Counted from the first letter of the stretch, positions 27,242 through 36,600 are shown. The stretch is DNA of 64,000 nucleotides from Dyadobacter sp. NIV53 (GCF_019711195.1 NZ_CP081299.1:1178001-1242000); one strand, 5' to 3'. Program-made: numbers and translations. The notes: generated by a model from the letters alone, not told the origin.

Positions 27242-27919
27242 ATGAAGCTATTACTCATAGAAGACGAAAAAGCGTTGGCGACAAGTATCCAGAATTATTT
27301 CCAGCGTGAAAATTTCATATGTGAATGGGCATCTGATTATGAGGCTGCTATCGAGAAAATCAACATTTACAGATATGATTGTGTGCTCGTAGATATTATG
27401 CTTCCTGATGGCGATGGATTGAATGCAGTTCGCGAACTGAAACGAAAATATCCTGAAACCGGCATCATTATTATTTCAGCTAAAAATTCGCTGGATGACA
27501 GAATTGTTGGTTTAAACCTCGGTTCGGACGATTATCTGACCAAACCATTTCATCTTTCGGAGCTGAATGCACGGGTTCAGGCTGTGATACGAAGGAGAAG
27601 TTTTCAGGGAAACCAACAGATAAATTTTGGCAAAATAAGTATTGAACCACAGGAACATACCGTCAATGTGGAAAATCAGGAAGTCATTCTGACACGAAAA
27701 GAATATGATTTGCTCATTTATCTGATTGCAAACAAAAACCGTGTACTAACCAAGGAATCAATTGCCGAACACCTTTGGGGAGATGACGCAGATTTAATGG
27801 ATAATTTCGATTTTATATACACACATATTAAAAACCTGAGAAAAAAACTAATGGATAAAGGTGCACCGGATTATCTGAAATCAATTTATGGAGTGGGTTA
27901 TAAATTCAGTGAATCATGA
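27242..27919 (+). CDS. OmpR/PhoB-family response regulator
   Basis: 225 residues from the ATG at 27242, chosen because the receiver domain begins there (KLLLIEDEKALA). Phosphoacceptor Asp is in CVLVDIMLPDGDGL (about 51), the switch Thr/Ser in IIIISAKNS and Lys in DDYLTKPF. The C-terminal winged helix (about 130-224) shows LTRKEYDLLIYLIANKNRVL and GVGYKF. It binds DNA when phosphorylated by the kinase whose ATG overlaps its stop (ATGA at 27916). Confidence 0.93.
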   Translation: MKLLLIEDEKALATSIQNYFQRENFICEWASDYEAAIEKINIYRYDCVLVDIMLPDGDGLNAVRELKRKYPETGIIIISAKNSLDDRIVGLNLGSDDYLTKPFHLSELNARVQAVIRRRSFQGNQQINFGKISIEPQEHTVNVENQEVILTRKEYDLLIYLIANKNRVLTKESIAEHLWGDDADLMDNFDFIYTHIKNLRKKLMDKGAPDYLKSIYGVGYKFSES

Positions 27920-29168
27920 AATTACTGGCTCAGATTTTCCGGTACCAGATCATTGCTTCATTGGTGGTATTACTTTTAGGAACCGGGCTTTTTTTGTTTC
28001 GGTCCGTTATTTAATTGATGAAGAAGTAAATAAAGAATTAATCAGCAGTCGGACGAAAGTGAGCTGGCAGTTAAAACATATTGATACATTACCGGTTTAC
28101 ATTCTGCAACTTGGTGATAGTTTACAACTTGATGCTGTGCGGTTTCCTGGAAAAAGTTTATTAAGGGAAAGGCAATTATTCAATCAGTCGGAAAAGGAAT
28201 TTCAGCCTTACAGGCAACTGATTTTTTATGAGCAGGTAGAAGGCCAGTGGTACCGGGTTACGATCAGCAAATTATTGATCCAGCGGCAGCAATTGATGGA
28301 TGCAGTAGTTGTGACTGTTACATTTATCGTGGCATTGTTACTGGTGTCTCTGCTGATGTTAAACGGCTGGCTGTCCAAAAGTATCTGGCGGCCATTTTAT
28401 AAAACACTGAATGCGCTCGATCATTATCAGCTTGAAACACATGAAGTGCTAAAATTCCAGGCAGGAAAAACCGAAGAGTTTAATCAACTCAATATGTCAG
28501 TAACACAACTCACGGAAAGACTGGCAACGACGTATCAGACTTTAAAAGAATTTACTGAAAATGCAGCGCACGAAATCCAGACCCCGCTGGCTGTTATCCT
28601 TTCTAAAATTGAAGGATTGTTCCAGGACGAAACCCTGACGGAAACACAGCTGGTTGCATTATCGGAAATAAGTGAAGCGGCTAACCGTCTTAGCAGATTA
28701 AACCAGGCATTACTTTTACTTACTAAAATTGAGAACAGGCAGTTTCTGGCGGGAACAGAAGCGGTGAATTTTTCCCCAATTATTAATCGTAAACTGAGAG
28801 ATCTGGAAGATTTGATCGCACAGCGTCAAATAATTATTAAAACAGAATTGATACCAACCGGCCCTGTAATGCATCCGGCTTTGGCAGAAGTTCTGGTCAA
28901 TAACCTACTGACGAATGCTATCAGACATAATTTGCAAAATGGTACTATTTTAATTTCATTGACCGAAAAAAAACTGGTTGTACGTAATACCGGAAACCCA
29001 ATAAATTATGATCCGGCACAACTTTTTGAGCGTTTTAGAAAAGAGACCACACAGTCAGCATCTTTGGGCCTTGGACTTGCTTTGGCAAAAACAATTTGTC
29101 AGGTAAATGAGCAAACGCTGACATATGAGATTGATAATGAATGGCATATATTAACCGTAACCTGGTAA
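27916..29168 (+). CDS. Sensor histidine kinase, frameshifted in a T7 tract
   Basis: The true start is the ATG at 27916 overlapping the regulator stop: MKLLAQIFRYQIIASLVVLL gives the first membrane helix. That frame stops after 32 codons; adding one T to the T7 at 27989-27995 joins it to the long frame (SVRYLIDEEVNKELI...). A second helix (VVVTVTFIVALLLVSLLML), H-box AAHEIQTPLAVILSK, N-box LVNNLLTNAIRHN and G-box ASLGLGLALAKTIC follow, so the full kinase is about 417 residues. The stimulus is unknown. Sequencing error or on/off switching at the homopolymer are both possible. Confidence 0.88.
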
Positions 29169-29198
29169 AAGATATTATTTCATGGCTGGTAGTGATTC

Positions 29199-29229
29199 AA
29201 ACGGATAGTTTTTAACTGTCCGTTTTTTT
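29199..29229 (+). terminator. Intrinsic terminator after the two-component operon
   Basis: Stem AAACGGA-AG/CT-TCCGTTT (29199-29208, 29216-29225) followed by a T-run. Confidence 0.75.
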
Positions 29230-29669
29230 GTTATTATCTTTAAAATGTACCGGTTTACAATTACCCACTCGTCGTAACAAGACTTTGCAAATAACTTTTA
29301 TTGCCTGACAACTAACTTAAATAAGTTTCAAATTGCCATTCGGCGTTTACAGGACAGCGTGTAAAAGCCGGCTAAAAATGATTAAATCCCTGAATAATTT
29401 TTAGTGCCTTGTTTCCCTGTTGCGAATTCAAGCGTATAGTATTGTGTGATATAAAAAAGAATACAACAGCGTCAGAATGGTAAATCAGGCATAATTTTTG
29501 ACTGTAAATTTTCCAAAAAACTCATCTATACTATTTTAAATAACTCAGCATGCTTTTACCTATTGATCTTATTTTGTTAGGTAGAACTGTGTATGAACTC
29601 TTTTAAAAAAAATAAATATTACCATAGATAGTACTACCTTTTTAACTTCTATTTTCTAACCTTACTTTA
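29230..29669. other. 440-bp intergenic stretch, nothing recognised
   Basis: AT-rich, no open frame of note, no hairpin or repeat shared with other parts of the window. Confidence 0.5.
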
Positions 29670-30098
29670 ATGATAAAGCTTTGTAAAAATATGATCGATC
29701 ATATTTTAAAGAAATGGCCGGAAGCAGAATTACGTGTGCAAAGCAGTATGGCATTCCATGATAATGAATTGATAATCACGAACGCCAACAAGTGGTTTAT
29801 TACCATGTCCCACTCATCCGGTAAAGTTTCGGCCATCATTTATATGATCACCGGATCTGTTAAAAATAACAATCTGGGTTACCAGTATTTAAAAGAATAT
29901 CGGGTTAATATCCTTCAAAAACAGGAAAAATACCGAACGTCGTATATCAGGCATCTTGGGATTTCGCGATTCGTAAAAATGAGTTGGTCAATGGCCGAAC
30001 TGATCAGAAATATGGAATTGGAAATGGCTAAGTCCACCGCAGAAACCATTAAAAATGAAACTAACAGTCAATATTACGGACTAAGGCCAATAATTTGA
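29670..30098 (+). CDS. Hypothetical protein, 142 residues
   Basis: Soluble, basic, no signal or membrane helix. The sequence is well formed (WPEAELRVQSSMAFHDNE, YQYLKEYRVNILQKQEKY) with a C-terminal helical part. I do not recognise a family. It stands alone between two non-coding stretches, with a stem-loop 30 bp after its stop, which supports an independent gene. Codon use looks normal for the window. Confidence 0.55.
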   Translation: MIKLCKNMIDHILKKWPEAELRVQSSMAFHDNELIITNANKWFITMSHSSGKVSAIIYMITGSVKNNNLGYQYLKEYRVNILQKQEKYRTSYIRHLGISRFVKMSWSMAELIRNMELEMAKSTAETIKNETNSQYYGLRPII

Positions 30099-30512
30099 AA
30101 CAGGCTTTTAAAGTTTTTAAATAGCGGGAGAAACGGGTTATTTTTTAGAAAAATCCCGTTTCTCTGAAAAAATAGTATGGCCAGAATATTCAGTCCGGTA
30201 TTGATTTAAGCGCTCTGGCTAATGCATGTGCCATTTAATCTTCACCCATTGCGCTACCCATTGCTTTCATCGCGGTAATTATATCTCCTTTATCCGCCCT
30301 GTTAATTTTGAAAACAATCACTTCGTTAGGAAAACTTTTTTGTCAAACATTCCTTCTTTTTCTGAAACTATAGAATGTCTTCAGAATGTCAACAAAATTG
30401 CAACAGGATTGTATGTGAAATTTGAAATACCAAAAGAGACAAACAGGATTTAAAAATTCCTTAATGCGCTCAACTGGATTACTATTTTTCAACCATTTCA
30501 CGTAAAACAACA
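30099..30512. other. Intergenic: terminator hairpin and a relic 3' gene end
   Basis: A 10-bp stem GAGAAACGGG/CCCGTTTCTC (30128-30137, 30155-30164) is a likely terminator of the preceding gene. On the minus strand at about 30232-30330 an open stretch encodes NEVIVFKINRADKGDIITA then MKAMGSAMGED and a stop; it looks like the C-terminus of a lost gene, with no start. Confidence 0.4.
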
Positions 30513-32024
30513 ATGTTTCAAAAATCAAACATTAAGAAAATAACTTCTGTTGCCTTACTTTCAGCATTGTTAGGCGGAACCTCTTATGCCACCTATGAGC
30601 ACCTGAGCAAGCAGGACACACTAAGTACATGGGTCAGCAATGCGACTCCCTTTGTAAAAGCGAGGTTGGATGAAAAAAATGCAGGATCGAATGTTGCTAT
30701 GATTCCCGCTGATTTCACATTTGCATCCAAAAAAGCAACTGCGGCTGTAGTGCATATTAAATCTACCCTGAAAGCAGAACGAAATGTAAGCCAGATGGAA
30801 ATACCTGAAGAATTCAAGGATTTATTCGGCGGACGAAATCCATTTGGACAACAGGGACAGCAACCAGGCAGGCCGCAAAAAGCCCAGGCTTCGGGATCTG
30901 GTGTGATCATTAATCCTGATGGATTTATCGTTACCAATAACCATGTAATTCAGGGAGCAGAATCTTTGGAAGTAACACTGGCTGATAAGCGTACTTTCAA
31001 AGCAAAAGTGGTTGGTTCTGATCCGAACACGGATATTGCTTTAATCAAAATTGATGCGAAGGATCTTCCAGCTCTTTCTTTTAGTAATTCGGATGCGGTA
31101 CAGGTAGGACAATGGGTACTTGCAGTTGGCAATCCCTATAATCTTACCTCAACCGTTACCGCGGGAATTGTTAGTGCCAAAGGCCGAAGTATCAATATTC
31201 TTGGAGAGAATTCAAAAGCCCCGATTGAGTCATTTATACAAACGGATGCAGCTGTAAATCCGGGCAATTCAGGAGGAGCGCTGGTTGATCTGAATGGTAA
31301 TCTGATTGGTATCAACACAGCTATTGCTAGTCAGACTGGTTCATTTGCGGGTTATTCATTTGCAGTCCCATCCAGCATTGCACATAAAGTGGTAGAGGAC
31401 ATTTCCAAATTCGGATCTGTACATCGCGGTTATTTGGGTGTAGGAATCAGCGAACTGACTTCTGAAAACGTTAAGACTTATAATTTGAAAGTAACTGACG
31501 GAGTCAGAGTAGAAAATTTCGCCAATGAAAGTGCTGCAAAAGAAGCAGGTATAAAAGTAGGCGATGTAATTACAAAAATTGACGGACATGCAATTGAAAG
31601 CGTTCCGGAATTGCAGGAAGCAATCGCACAACATCAGCCTTCTGATAAAGTTGCGGTGAATGTAAACCGCGATGGTGTAGATAAAGTAATAAATGTGACT
31701 TTGAAAAGCACTGCTGTTGCAAGTGCCGATCTGCCGGAATCTGCTGTAATGGAACAGCTTGGAATAGAATTACAGGATCTGACCAATCAGCAAAAAAAGG
31801 AAACCGGTGTTGAAAGTGGCGTTGTGGTAAGTCAGGTAAATGCTGGTAAGATTCGTCAGAACACCGATATGGAAGCAGGTTTTGTGATTACCAAAATTGA
31901 CAAAACACCAGTTGCGAGCGTCAAGGAAGCACAAAAATTATTACAAAGCAAAAAAGGCGGTGTGATGATTGAAGGCGTTTATCCAGGCAGTGAAGAAACG
32001 CAGTATTACGCAATAGGCTTGTAG
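30513..32024 (+). CDS. degQ: Do/HtrA-family periplasmic serine protease
   Basis: 503 residues. An N-terminal signal/anchor (KKITSVALLSALLGG) is followed by a trypsin-like domain with the triad His in FIVTNNHVIQGAE, Asp in DPNTDIALIKI and Ser in AAVNPGNSGGALVDLNG. Two PDZ domains follow (about 290-385, RGYLGVGISEL; about 400-500, LGIELQDLTNQQ). HtrA proteins degrade or refold misfolded envelope proteins. The linker rich in Gln/Pro/Gly at residues 100-125 is the LA-loop region. DegP versus DegQ cannot be told from sequence alone. Confidence 0.92.
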   Translation: MFQKSNIKKITSVALLSALLGGTSYATYEHLSKQDTLSTWVSNATPFVKARLDEKNAGSNVAMIPADFTFASKKATAAVVHIKSTLKAERNVSQMEIPEEFKDLFGGRNPFGQQGQQPGRPQKAQASGSGVIINPDGFIVTNNHVIQGAESLEVTLADKRTFKAKVVGSDPNTDIALIKIDAKDLPALSFSNSDAVQVGQWVLAVGNPYNLTSTVTAGIVSAKGRSINILGENSKAPIESFIQTDAAVNPGNSGGALVDLNGNLIGINTAIASQTGSFAGYSFAVPSSIAHKVVEDISKFGSVHRGYLGVGISELTSENVKTYNLKVTDGVRVENFANESAAKEAGIKVGDVITKIDGHAIESVPELQEAIAQHQPSDKVAVNVNRDGVDKVINVTLKSTAVASADLPESAVMEQLGIELQDLTNQQKKETGVESGVVVSQVNAGKIRQNTDMEAGFVITKIDKTPVASVKEAQKLLQSKKGGVMIEGVYPGSEETQYYAIGL

Positions 32025-32096
32025 GGTGCGGGCCTGGTGCCCGCCCAAAAATCGAATAAAAATATTAGATATCAGGGCGGGTTCAAGACCCGCCCC
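32024..32096. repeat. REP-like palindromic pair (GCGGG...CCCGC family)
   Basis: Two G/C-rich hairpins, 32024-32046 (GCGGG..CCCGC) and 32075-32096 (GGCGGG..CCCGCC), are inverted copies of each other around an AT-rich 28-bp spacer. The first begins in the stop codon of the protease gene. Typical BIME-like structure, different in sequence from the elements flanking the RAYT gene. Confidence 0.65.
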
Positions 32097-32131
32097 AACG
32101 ACGTTTAATCATTAATTTAAATTTCAAAAAA

Positions 32132-32704
32132 ATGAAAAAGAACCTGATTTTGCTGGGAATGCTGACTGTTCTCAGTGGTGTAGCGTTTGCTCAAAATCCA
32201 CAGCAGTCAGAAGTGAATATGAAGCATGGACTAACCTACAACTGGATTGTTCCTGATATGAAGGCAAATCAAAACCCGATGTACAACAGCTCATTTTCGC
32301 GTCAGCGTATACAGCAGGCGTTTGACATCGCATTGGCTGATAAAGGTTTAAGCCGGAATACCCGGCATCCTGATTATTTGTTACAATTTCATACATACAC
32401 CCAGCGTATCCAAAGAAATTATAACGGAGGTGGCGGTTATCCTATGATGGGCTGGGGACGGTTTGGCTGGGGTATGCCCTATTATGGAGGATTTGGTTAT
32501 GGAGGTTATGGATACGGAGGTTATCCTTCTACAAGTATTAATACAGACGGCACGCTGATCCTTGATCTGGTGGATACAAAGACCGGAAATATTATCTGGC
32601 AAAAGGCCATTACGGGTAATGTTAGTAATCCAAACCGCCTTGATAAACAGATCAATAAGGGTGTTAAAAAGTTAATGAAAGACTTCCCGATTCAGCGTGG
32701 ATAG
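32132..32704 (+). CDS. DUF4136-family exported protein
   Basis: 190 residues with a Sec signal (MKKNLILLGMLTVLSGVAFAQ). The DUF4136 pattern is seen in LTYNWIVPDMKANQNPMY, IQQAFDIALADKGLSRN and LILDLVDTKTGNIIWQKAI. A Gly/Tyr-rich insert (about residues 95-130) is embedded between them. Most family members are lipoproteins; this one lacks a lipobox and so may be periplasmic. Role unknown; the neighbouring protease and DUF3300-like gene suggest envelope function. Confidence 0.85.
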   Translation: MKKNLILLGMLTVLSGVAFAQNPQQSEVNMKHGLTYNWIVPDMKANQNPMYNSSFSRQRIQQAFDIALADKGLSRNTRHPDYLLQFHTYTQRIQRNYNGGGGYPMMGWGRFGWGMPYYGGFGYGGYGYGGYPSTSINTDGTLILDLVDTKTGNIIWQKAITGNVSNPNRLDKQINKGVKKLMKDFPIQRG

Positions 32705-32941
32705 AGGGGAATCAGGAATTAAAGTTTAGAGTAAATTGTCCTCAATTAAGCATTAAATTATTCTTCGCCGGGCAATGTGTCATACAGATTTTGAAAGGGT
32801 TTTTGGTCTGTACAATTCACAAAGCAAGCGGGGAATATTTTTTTTTGTTACATTGTTCTAACTATAGTATTTCAACAGATTCAAGCAATAATTTAGTACC
32901 GTTAAAGACAAAAAGTCATCAATAGTCTAATATAAAAGCAC

Positions 32942-34378
32942 ATGAAATCGCTTGAAAAAGGAATTCCCGAAGCAGCAACAAACCGGAATAAAACCTTAAA
33001 AACCAGTTCATTAAAAACCCTAGTTGCCGCTGTTATACTGAGTGCAGGCGCCCTTACTGGATATGCTCAGAGTTATCAGAACGGATACGAAAATCAGCAG
33101 AATAACAATCAGAATAATGTTACGCAACAAAGTCTGATACAGGCAATTGCTCCTTACAATGAAGATGTGCGCAATGATATTCTGATCGCAACCAAGTATC
33201 CTGACGTTCTGCAAAAACTATGACAGATACGTGAAAATACGACCAGTGCATTTCAGGCAACCATCCAGAATTATCCGCAAAATAAACAGAACTGGTTTTA
33301 CGAGATTTCCCGTTATCCTGATCTGATGGATAAACTGGCAACGATGCCACGCAAACAGTCAAAAAATAATATAGAAGCATTGCTGAACAATCCTTCACCA
33401 GAATTGAAAGAAGCCGCGTGGAAATTGTATGATAAACATCACAACGACCTGGTTACCGTAAACAACCTGAACCAGCAGGCAGTGGGTTCTTTTCAAAATC
33501 TGATACAACTGTTAAACCCCGATGCAAAACAGGCGTTTAAAACTTTGCAGGAAATGCCAGATGTACTTTCACTTTTGAATGATCATATTGACATTACAAC
33601 AGAATTAGGTCAGAATTTTAAAAACGATCCCTCCGGTGTTAGTCAGCAAATTGCAGAAGTGCACGATCAGCAGGAAAATCAAAATAAACAGGATCTTGCC
33701 AACTATCGTGATGAGTTATCACAAGATCCGCAAGCATTACAAGAATTGGCGCAGGCGTCACAACAATATGCAAATACCGGCGGATATAGCTATCCGGCTC
33801 CTGCCCAAACTCAGGTAATTAATTACGGAAGCCCGTATTCCTACTGGTTTGGTTATCCTTCCTGGTACAATTCACCTATGTGGTATCCAGGTGCATTTGG
33901 TTATGGATCAGGCATTTACTTTGGACTAGGAGGATATCCATCCATATATGGGTTGCCATCGTTAGGATTTTCAAACTGGTTTTTTGGAGGTGCTTATCGT
34001 CGTTATCCGAATCTGTACCGTCAATACGGACGTTATTATAACAGTTATGGATCCCGTGGCGGTTACGCATCCCCGGCCCGTAGTGCATTTATGGGAACAG
34101 CAAGCAGACATTTTGTTCCAAACATAAACGGCCGTTCAGGAGGATTTATTAACAACCAGGCGTACCGTCAATCATCAAGGAGTTATAGTGTTGCTCCGCG
34201 CCAAAACTCTTATGGTGGAAACGGTGGACATTCATATAGCCCTTCAAACGGAGGAGGTGCTCGTTCTTACAGCAGTCCGTCTTATGGTGGCCGCAGCATG
34301 GGTGGCGGATTTAGCAGAGGTGGTGGCGGTGGATTTGGCGGAGGCGGTTCACGCGGCGGTGGAGGTGGAAGACATTAA
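32942..34378 (+). CDS. DUF3300-like exported protein with Gly/Ser/Tyr-rich tail, interrupted by one TGA
   Basis: The frame opens at 32942 (signal region SLKTLVAAVILSAGALTGYAQ) and continues in the same frame to 34378 with a single in-frame TGA at 33221-33223, between DVLQKL and QIRENTTSAFQ. The body has repeated helical segments (YNEDVRNDILIATKYPDVLQ, NWFYEISRYPDLMDKLATM, LLNNPSPELKEAAWKLYDKH) as in DUF3300 proteins, then a Tyr/Trp/Gly-rich region and a final Gly/Ser/Arg tail. Full length would be 478 residues. A single substitution (for example TCA to TGA) explains the stop. The downstream 350-residue frame could start at ATG 33326 but lacks the signal. Confidence 0.75.
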
Positions 34379-34398
34379 CACTCATCAATAAACAAAAG

Positions 34399-34429
34399 GG
34401 CTGATCGTAAGATCGGCCATTTTTGTTTT
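34399..34429 (+). terminator. Intrinsic terminator after the DUF3300-like gene
   Basis: Stem GGCTGATC/GATCGGCC with a GTAA loop (34399-34418) followed by ATTTTTGTTTT. Confidence 0.75.
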
Positions 34430-34434
34430 AGCAA

Positions 34435-34555
34435 GATAGCGCGAACGTCCCCGTTCGTGATCACTATTGTAAGGCCTCTGGCCTTTATTTAAATATTAAA
34501 TTACCAGGCCGGAGGCCTTACAAAAAGAATCACGAACGGGGACGTTCGCGCTATC
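34435..34555. repeat. 121-bp REP palindrome, left of the RAYT gene
   Basis: Long imperfect hairpin: outer arms GATAGCGCGAACGTCCCCGT and its complement at the right end, then inner arms TTGTAAGGCCTC/GAGGCCTTACAA-like. Its reverse complement is nearly the same as the element at 35144-35264, so the two are inverted copies that bracket the transposase gene. Confidence 0.88.
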
Positions 34556-34614
34556 TTCTATCATCAAAATGATACTTTTCTTATCATTCATCGTCGAAAA
34601 GAAAAATATCAATC

Positions 34615-35142
34615 ATGGCAGAAAAATACAGATTTCACAAAGACGGTTTATTCTTTATCACTATCACAGTTGTCGGTTGGATAGACGTTTTTACTAGAAA
34701 AGAGTATGCTGATGATATTATCAAAAACCTAAATTTTTGTATTGATCAAAAGGGTCTGGAAGTTTACGAATTTTGTATTATGCCAAGTCATATACATATG
34801 ATTTGTTCTGCCAGGAACGGAGAAGTTGGAAAAATAATAAAAGATTTTAAAAGTTTTACTGCAAAGGAAATGATCAAATTGATAGAAAACAATCCTCAGG
34901 AAAGCCGCAAGGAATGGCTTCTTTATTTGTTTCGCTACTTTGCAAAAGGTCAAGCTGACAAATCAAATTTCCAGTTTTGGCAACATAACAGCCACCCGAT
35001 TAGTCTTGAATCAAATAAGTGGATAGAAGAGAAAACAAATTATATCTGGTATAATCCGGTCAAAGCGGGAATTGTAGATGAACCCCAACACTATATTTAT
35101 AGCAGTGCTAATCCGTTTACAGAGTTAAAAATTATTTGTTAA
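34615..35142 (+). CDS. REP-associated tyrosine transposase (RAYT, Y1_Tnp/IS200-like)
   Basis: 175 residues. The HUH nuclease signature is present: FITITVVGWIDVF at the first strand, the His-x-His motif in CIMPSHIHMICS (about residues 58-69), and the active-site Tyr helix in NYIWYNPVKAGIV (Tyr near 150). RAYTs nick and rejoin single-stranded REP palindromes and are thought to spread them. The gene is framed by 121-bp inverted REP elements, the right one starting two bases after its stop codon. Frame complete, so the enzyme may be functional. Start at ATG 34615. Confidence 0.92.
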   Translation: MAEKYRFHKDGLFFITITVVGWIDVFTRKEYADDIIKNLNFCIDQKGLEVYEFCIMPSHIHMICSARNGEVGKIIKDFKSFTAKEMIKLIENNPQESRKEWLLYLFRYFAKGQADKSNFQFWQHNSHPISLESNKWIEEKTNYIWYNPVKAGIVDEPQHYIYSSANPFTELKIIC

Positions 35143-35143
35143 G

Positions 35144-35264
35144 GATAGCGCGAACGTCCCCGTTCGTGATGTTTATTGTAAGGCCTCCGGCCGGGTAATT
35201 TAATATTTAAATAAAGGCTGGAGGCCTTACAATAGTGATCACGAACGGGGACGTTCGCGCTATC
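35144..35264. repeat. 121-bp REP palindrome, right of the RAYT gene
   Basis: Same structure as 34435-34555 but inverted. Its far edge is joined directly to the 3' end of a relE-like gene remnant on the minus strand, so it marks an insertion point. Confidence 0.88.
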
Positions 35265-35481
35265 TTAGCACCTGATTCCGGATTCAAATTTGACACCAAT
35301 CTCAACCCTCCTACCCTGATTCTATAAAAATCTTTGTATCCTGCCATTTTTTTTATATCCGGTAATTCTCCCAGGTTTAAAGCATTTTCAGCTATTTGTA
35401 CCAAACTTTTCGCTTGCATCTGAATGTTAACAGGGCATTTTTTTCTTCTTTAAAAAAGCGCTTGGCCAAAATTACTTCCAT
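35265..35481 (-). pseudogene. RelE/ParE-like toxin, truncated at the REP element
   Basis: The minus strand from ATG 35481 encodes MEVILAKRFFKEE; after a shift near the T7 run at 35438-35444 it continues SLVQIAENALNLGELPDIKK and GYKDFYRIRVGG, the core of RelE-superfamily mRNA interferases. A further shift gives YEIGVKFESGIRC and a stop exactly at the REP edge. The last 20 or so residues typical of the family (with the conserved late Arg/Tyr) are missing, so the toxin is probably dead. Its ATG overlaps the end of the antitoxin-like gene. Confidence 0.65.
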
Positions 35482-35743
35482 CCCATAGCAGCTTTAAACT
35501 CAACTAAAGTCATATATCCATTTTCAGCTTCGACTGTTTGCATGATTTTTCCCAGATAACAATCTTCCAATTCTTCATTATCAATGATCGCAAGATTTTT
35601 TTCAACTTCTTCAATCGTCCAGTTTCCACACTTTTTTTGAGTGAAAAATTTGGAGGTGTTATTCCCAACTTCTCCGCAATAAAAGAATTCTTGTAAACAG
35701 ATTTTTGAATAAAAACGCCAATATTTTTTCTTAAATCCTTATA
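35472..35743 (-). pseudogene. Antitoxin-like gene upstream of the relE remnant
   Basis: Two joined frames on the minus strand: LRKNIGVFIQKSVYKNSFIA then EKLGITPPNFSLKK (helix-turn-helix-like), and after the A7 tract (plus-strand T7 35632-35638) GNWTIEEVEKNLAIIDNEEL, LGKIMQTVEAENGY and TLVEFKAAMGWK with a TAA at 35472-35474. Adding one A restores a continuous protein of about 90 residues. No ATG is visible at its start (TAT AAG GAT). Antitoxin-first order and a 10-bp overlap with the toxin are typical of type II systems. Confidence 0.6.
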
Positions 35744-35880
35744 ATTTTATACTATTCCAAACATGGCCTTATTTTTTTATTAGCACAATTCACTAATTTT
35801 TCTTATTACCAAACATATAAAAAATTTGTTGATACTAAATTTAAACGCGAGGATAAGCACCAGAGATGGATTAGATTGAT

Positions 35881-35900
35881 GGGGACATCTTCGCTATCTT
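35881..35900 (+). repeat. Degenerate REP end fragment
   Basis: GGGGACATCTTCGCTATCTT matches the outer arm of the RAYT-associated palindrome at about 16 of 20 positions. It lies just before the next gene and has no partner arm. Confidence 0.45.
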
Positions 35901-35965
35901 ACCCAATAATTGCTCTTCTTAAATAATCCGTTTATCTTTAAAAATCATCCACAAGAAATCTATAA

Positions 35966-36598
35966 ATGGAAAGCAGCGACCTTAAAATACTTTTTTTTGA
36001 CATTGGCGGAGTGCTGCTGAGCAATGGCTGGGGACACGAATCGCGGGAAATGGCTGCGGAAAAATTTGGATTGGACTACAAAGAAATGGATCAGCTCCAC
36101 AATTTTATATTCAACGTATACGAAATTGGAAGCATTACTCTGGATCAATATCTTGATACTGTTATATTTAACCACCCGCGTGATTTTGTCCGGGAAGATT
36201 TCAAAGAGTTCATGTACGCTCAGTCGGTAGAATTACCGGATATGCTTGCATGGCTTAAAGAATGGAAAAAGGATTGCGGGTTCCGCATTATTTCTATTAA
36301 TAATGAAGGAAAGGAACTCAATGAGTACCGGGTTCAGAAGTTCAAGCTGCATATATGCTTTGATGCTTTTATATCATCCTGCGAAGTGAAAATGCGTAAA
36401 CCTGATCCGGGTATATTCCAGCTTGCCATGGGTATTGCACAAGCCACGCCAAGCCAGTGTGTGTATTTTGATGACCGTATAATGTTTACCAACACAGCAA
36501 AAAAACTAGGTATCCGTGCGTATCAGCATACTGGTTTTGAATCTACCAAGGCAATATTAGAAGGTTTGAAAAAAGAGCAGTTTGATCGGGTTATTTAA
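35966..36598 (+). CDS. HAD-superfamily hydrolase (HAD-IA type)
   Basis: 210 residues. Motif I is LKILFFDIGGVLLSNGWG (Asp about 11, but the usual second Asp is Gly, GGVLL), motif II is IISINNEG, motif III Lys is in VKMRKPDPGIFQLA, motif IV is CVYFDDRIMFTNTAKKLG. The DIGGVL opening is normal for the YihX-like phosphatase group. Probably a sugar-phosphate or nucleotide phosphatase. Single gene, with its stop facing a palindrome and the convergent S15 hydrolase. Confidence 0.88.
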   Translation: MESSDLKILFFDIGGVLLSNGWGHESREMAAEKFGLDYKEMDQLHNFIFNVYEIGSITLDQYLDTVIFNHPRDFVREDFKEFMYAQSVELPDMLAWLKEWKKDCGFRIISINNEGKELNEYRVQKFKLHICFDAFISSCEVKMRKPDPGIFQLAMGIAQATPSQCVYFDDRIMFTNTAKKLGIRAYQHTGFESTKAILEGLKKEQFDRVI

Positions 36599-36600
36599 GG

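Noticed and set aside
30226..30453. 75-codon plus-strand frame
   Set aside because: Composition is not protein-like and the minus strand explains the region better as a lost gene end.
33221..33223. TGA as a selenocysteine or recoded codon
   Set aside because: No SECIS-like context and the residue lies in a low-complexity linker; a point mutation is simpler.
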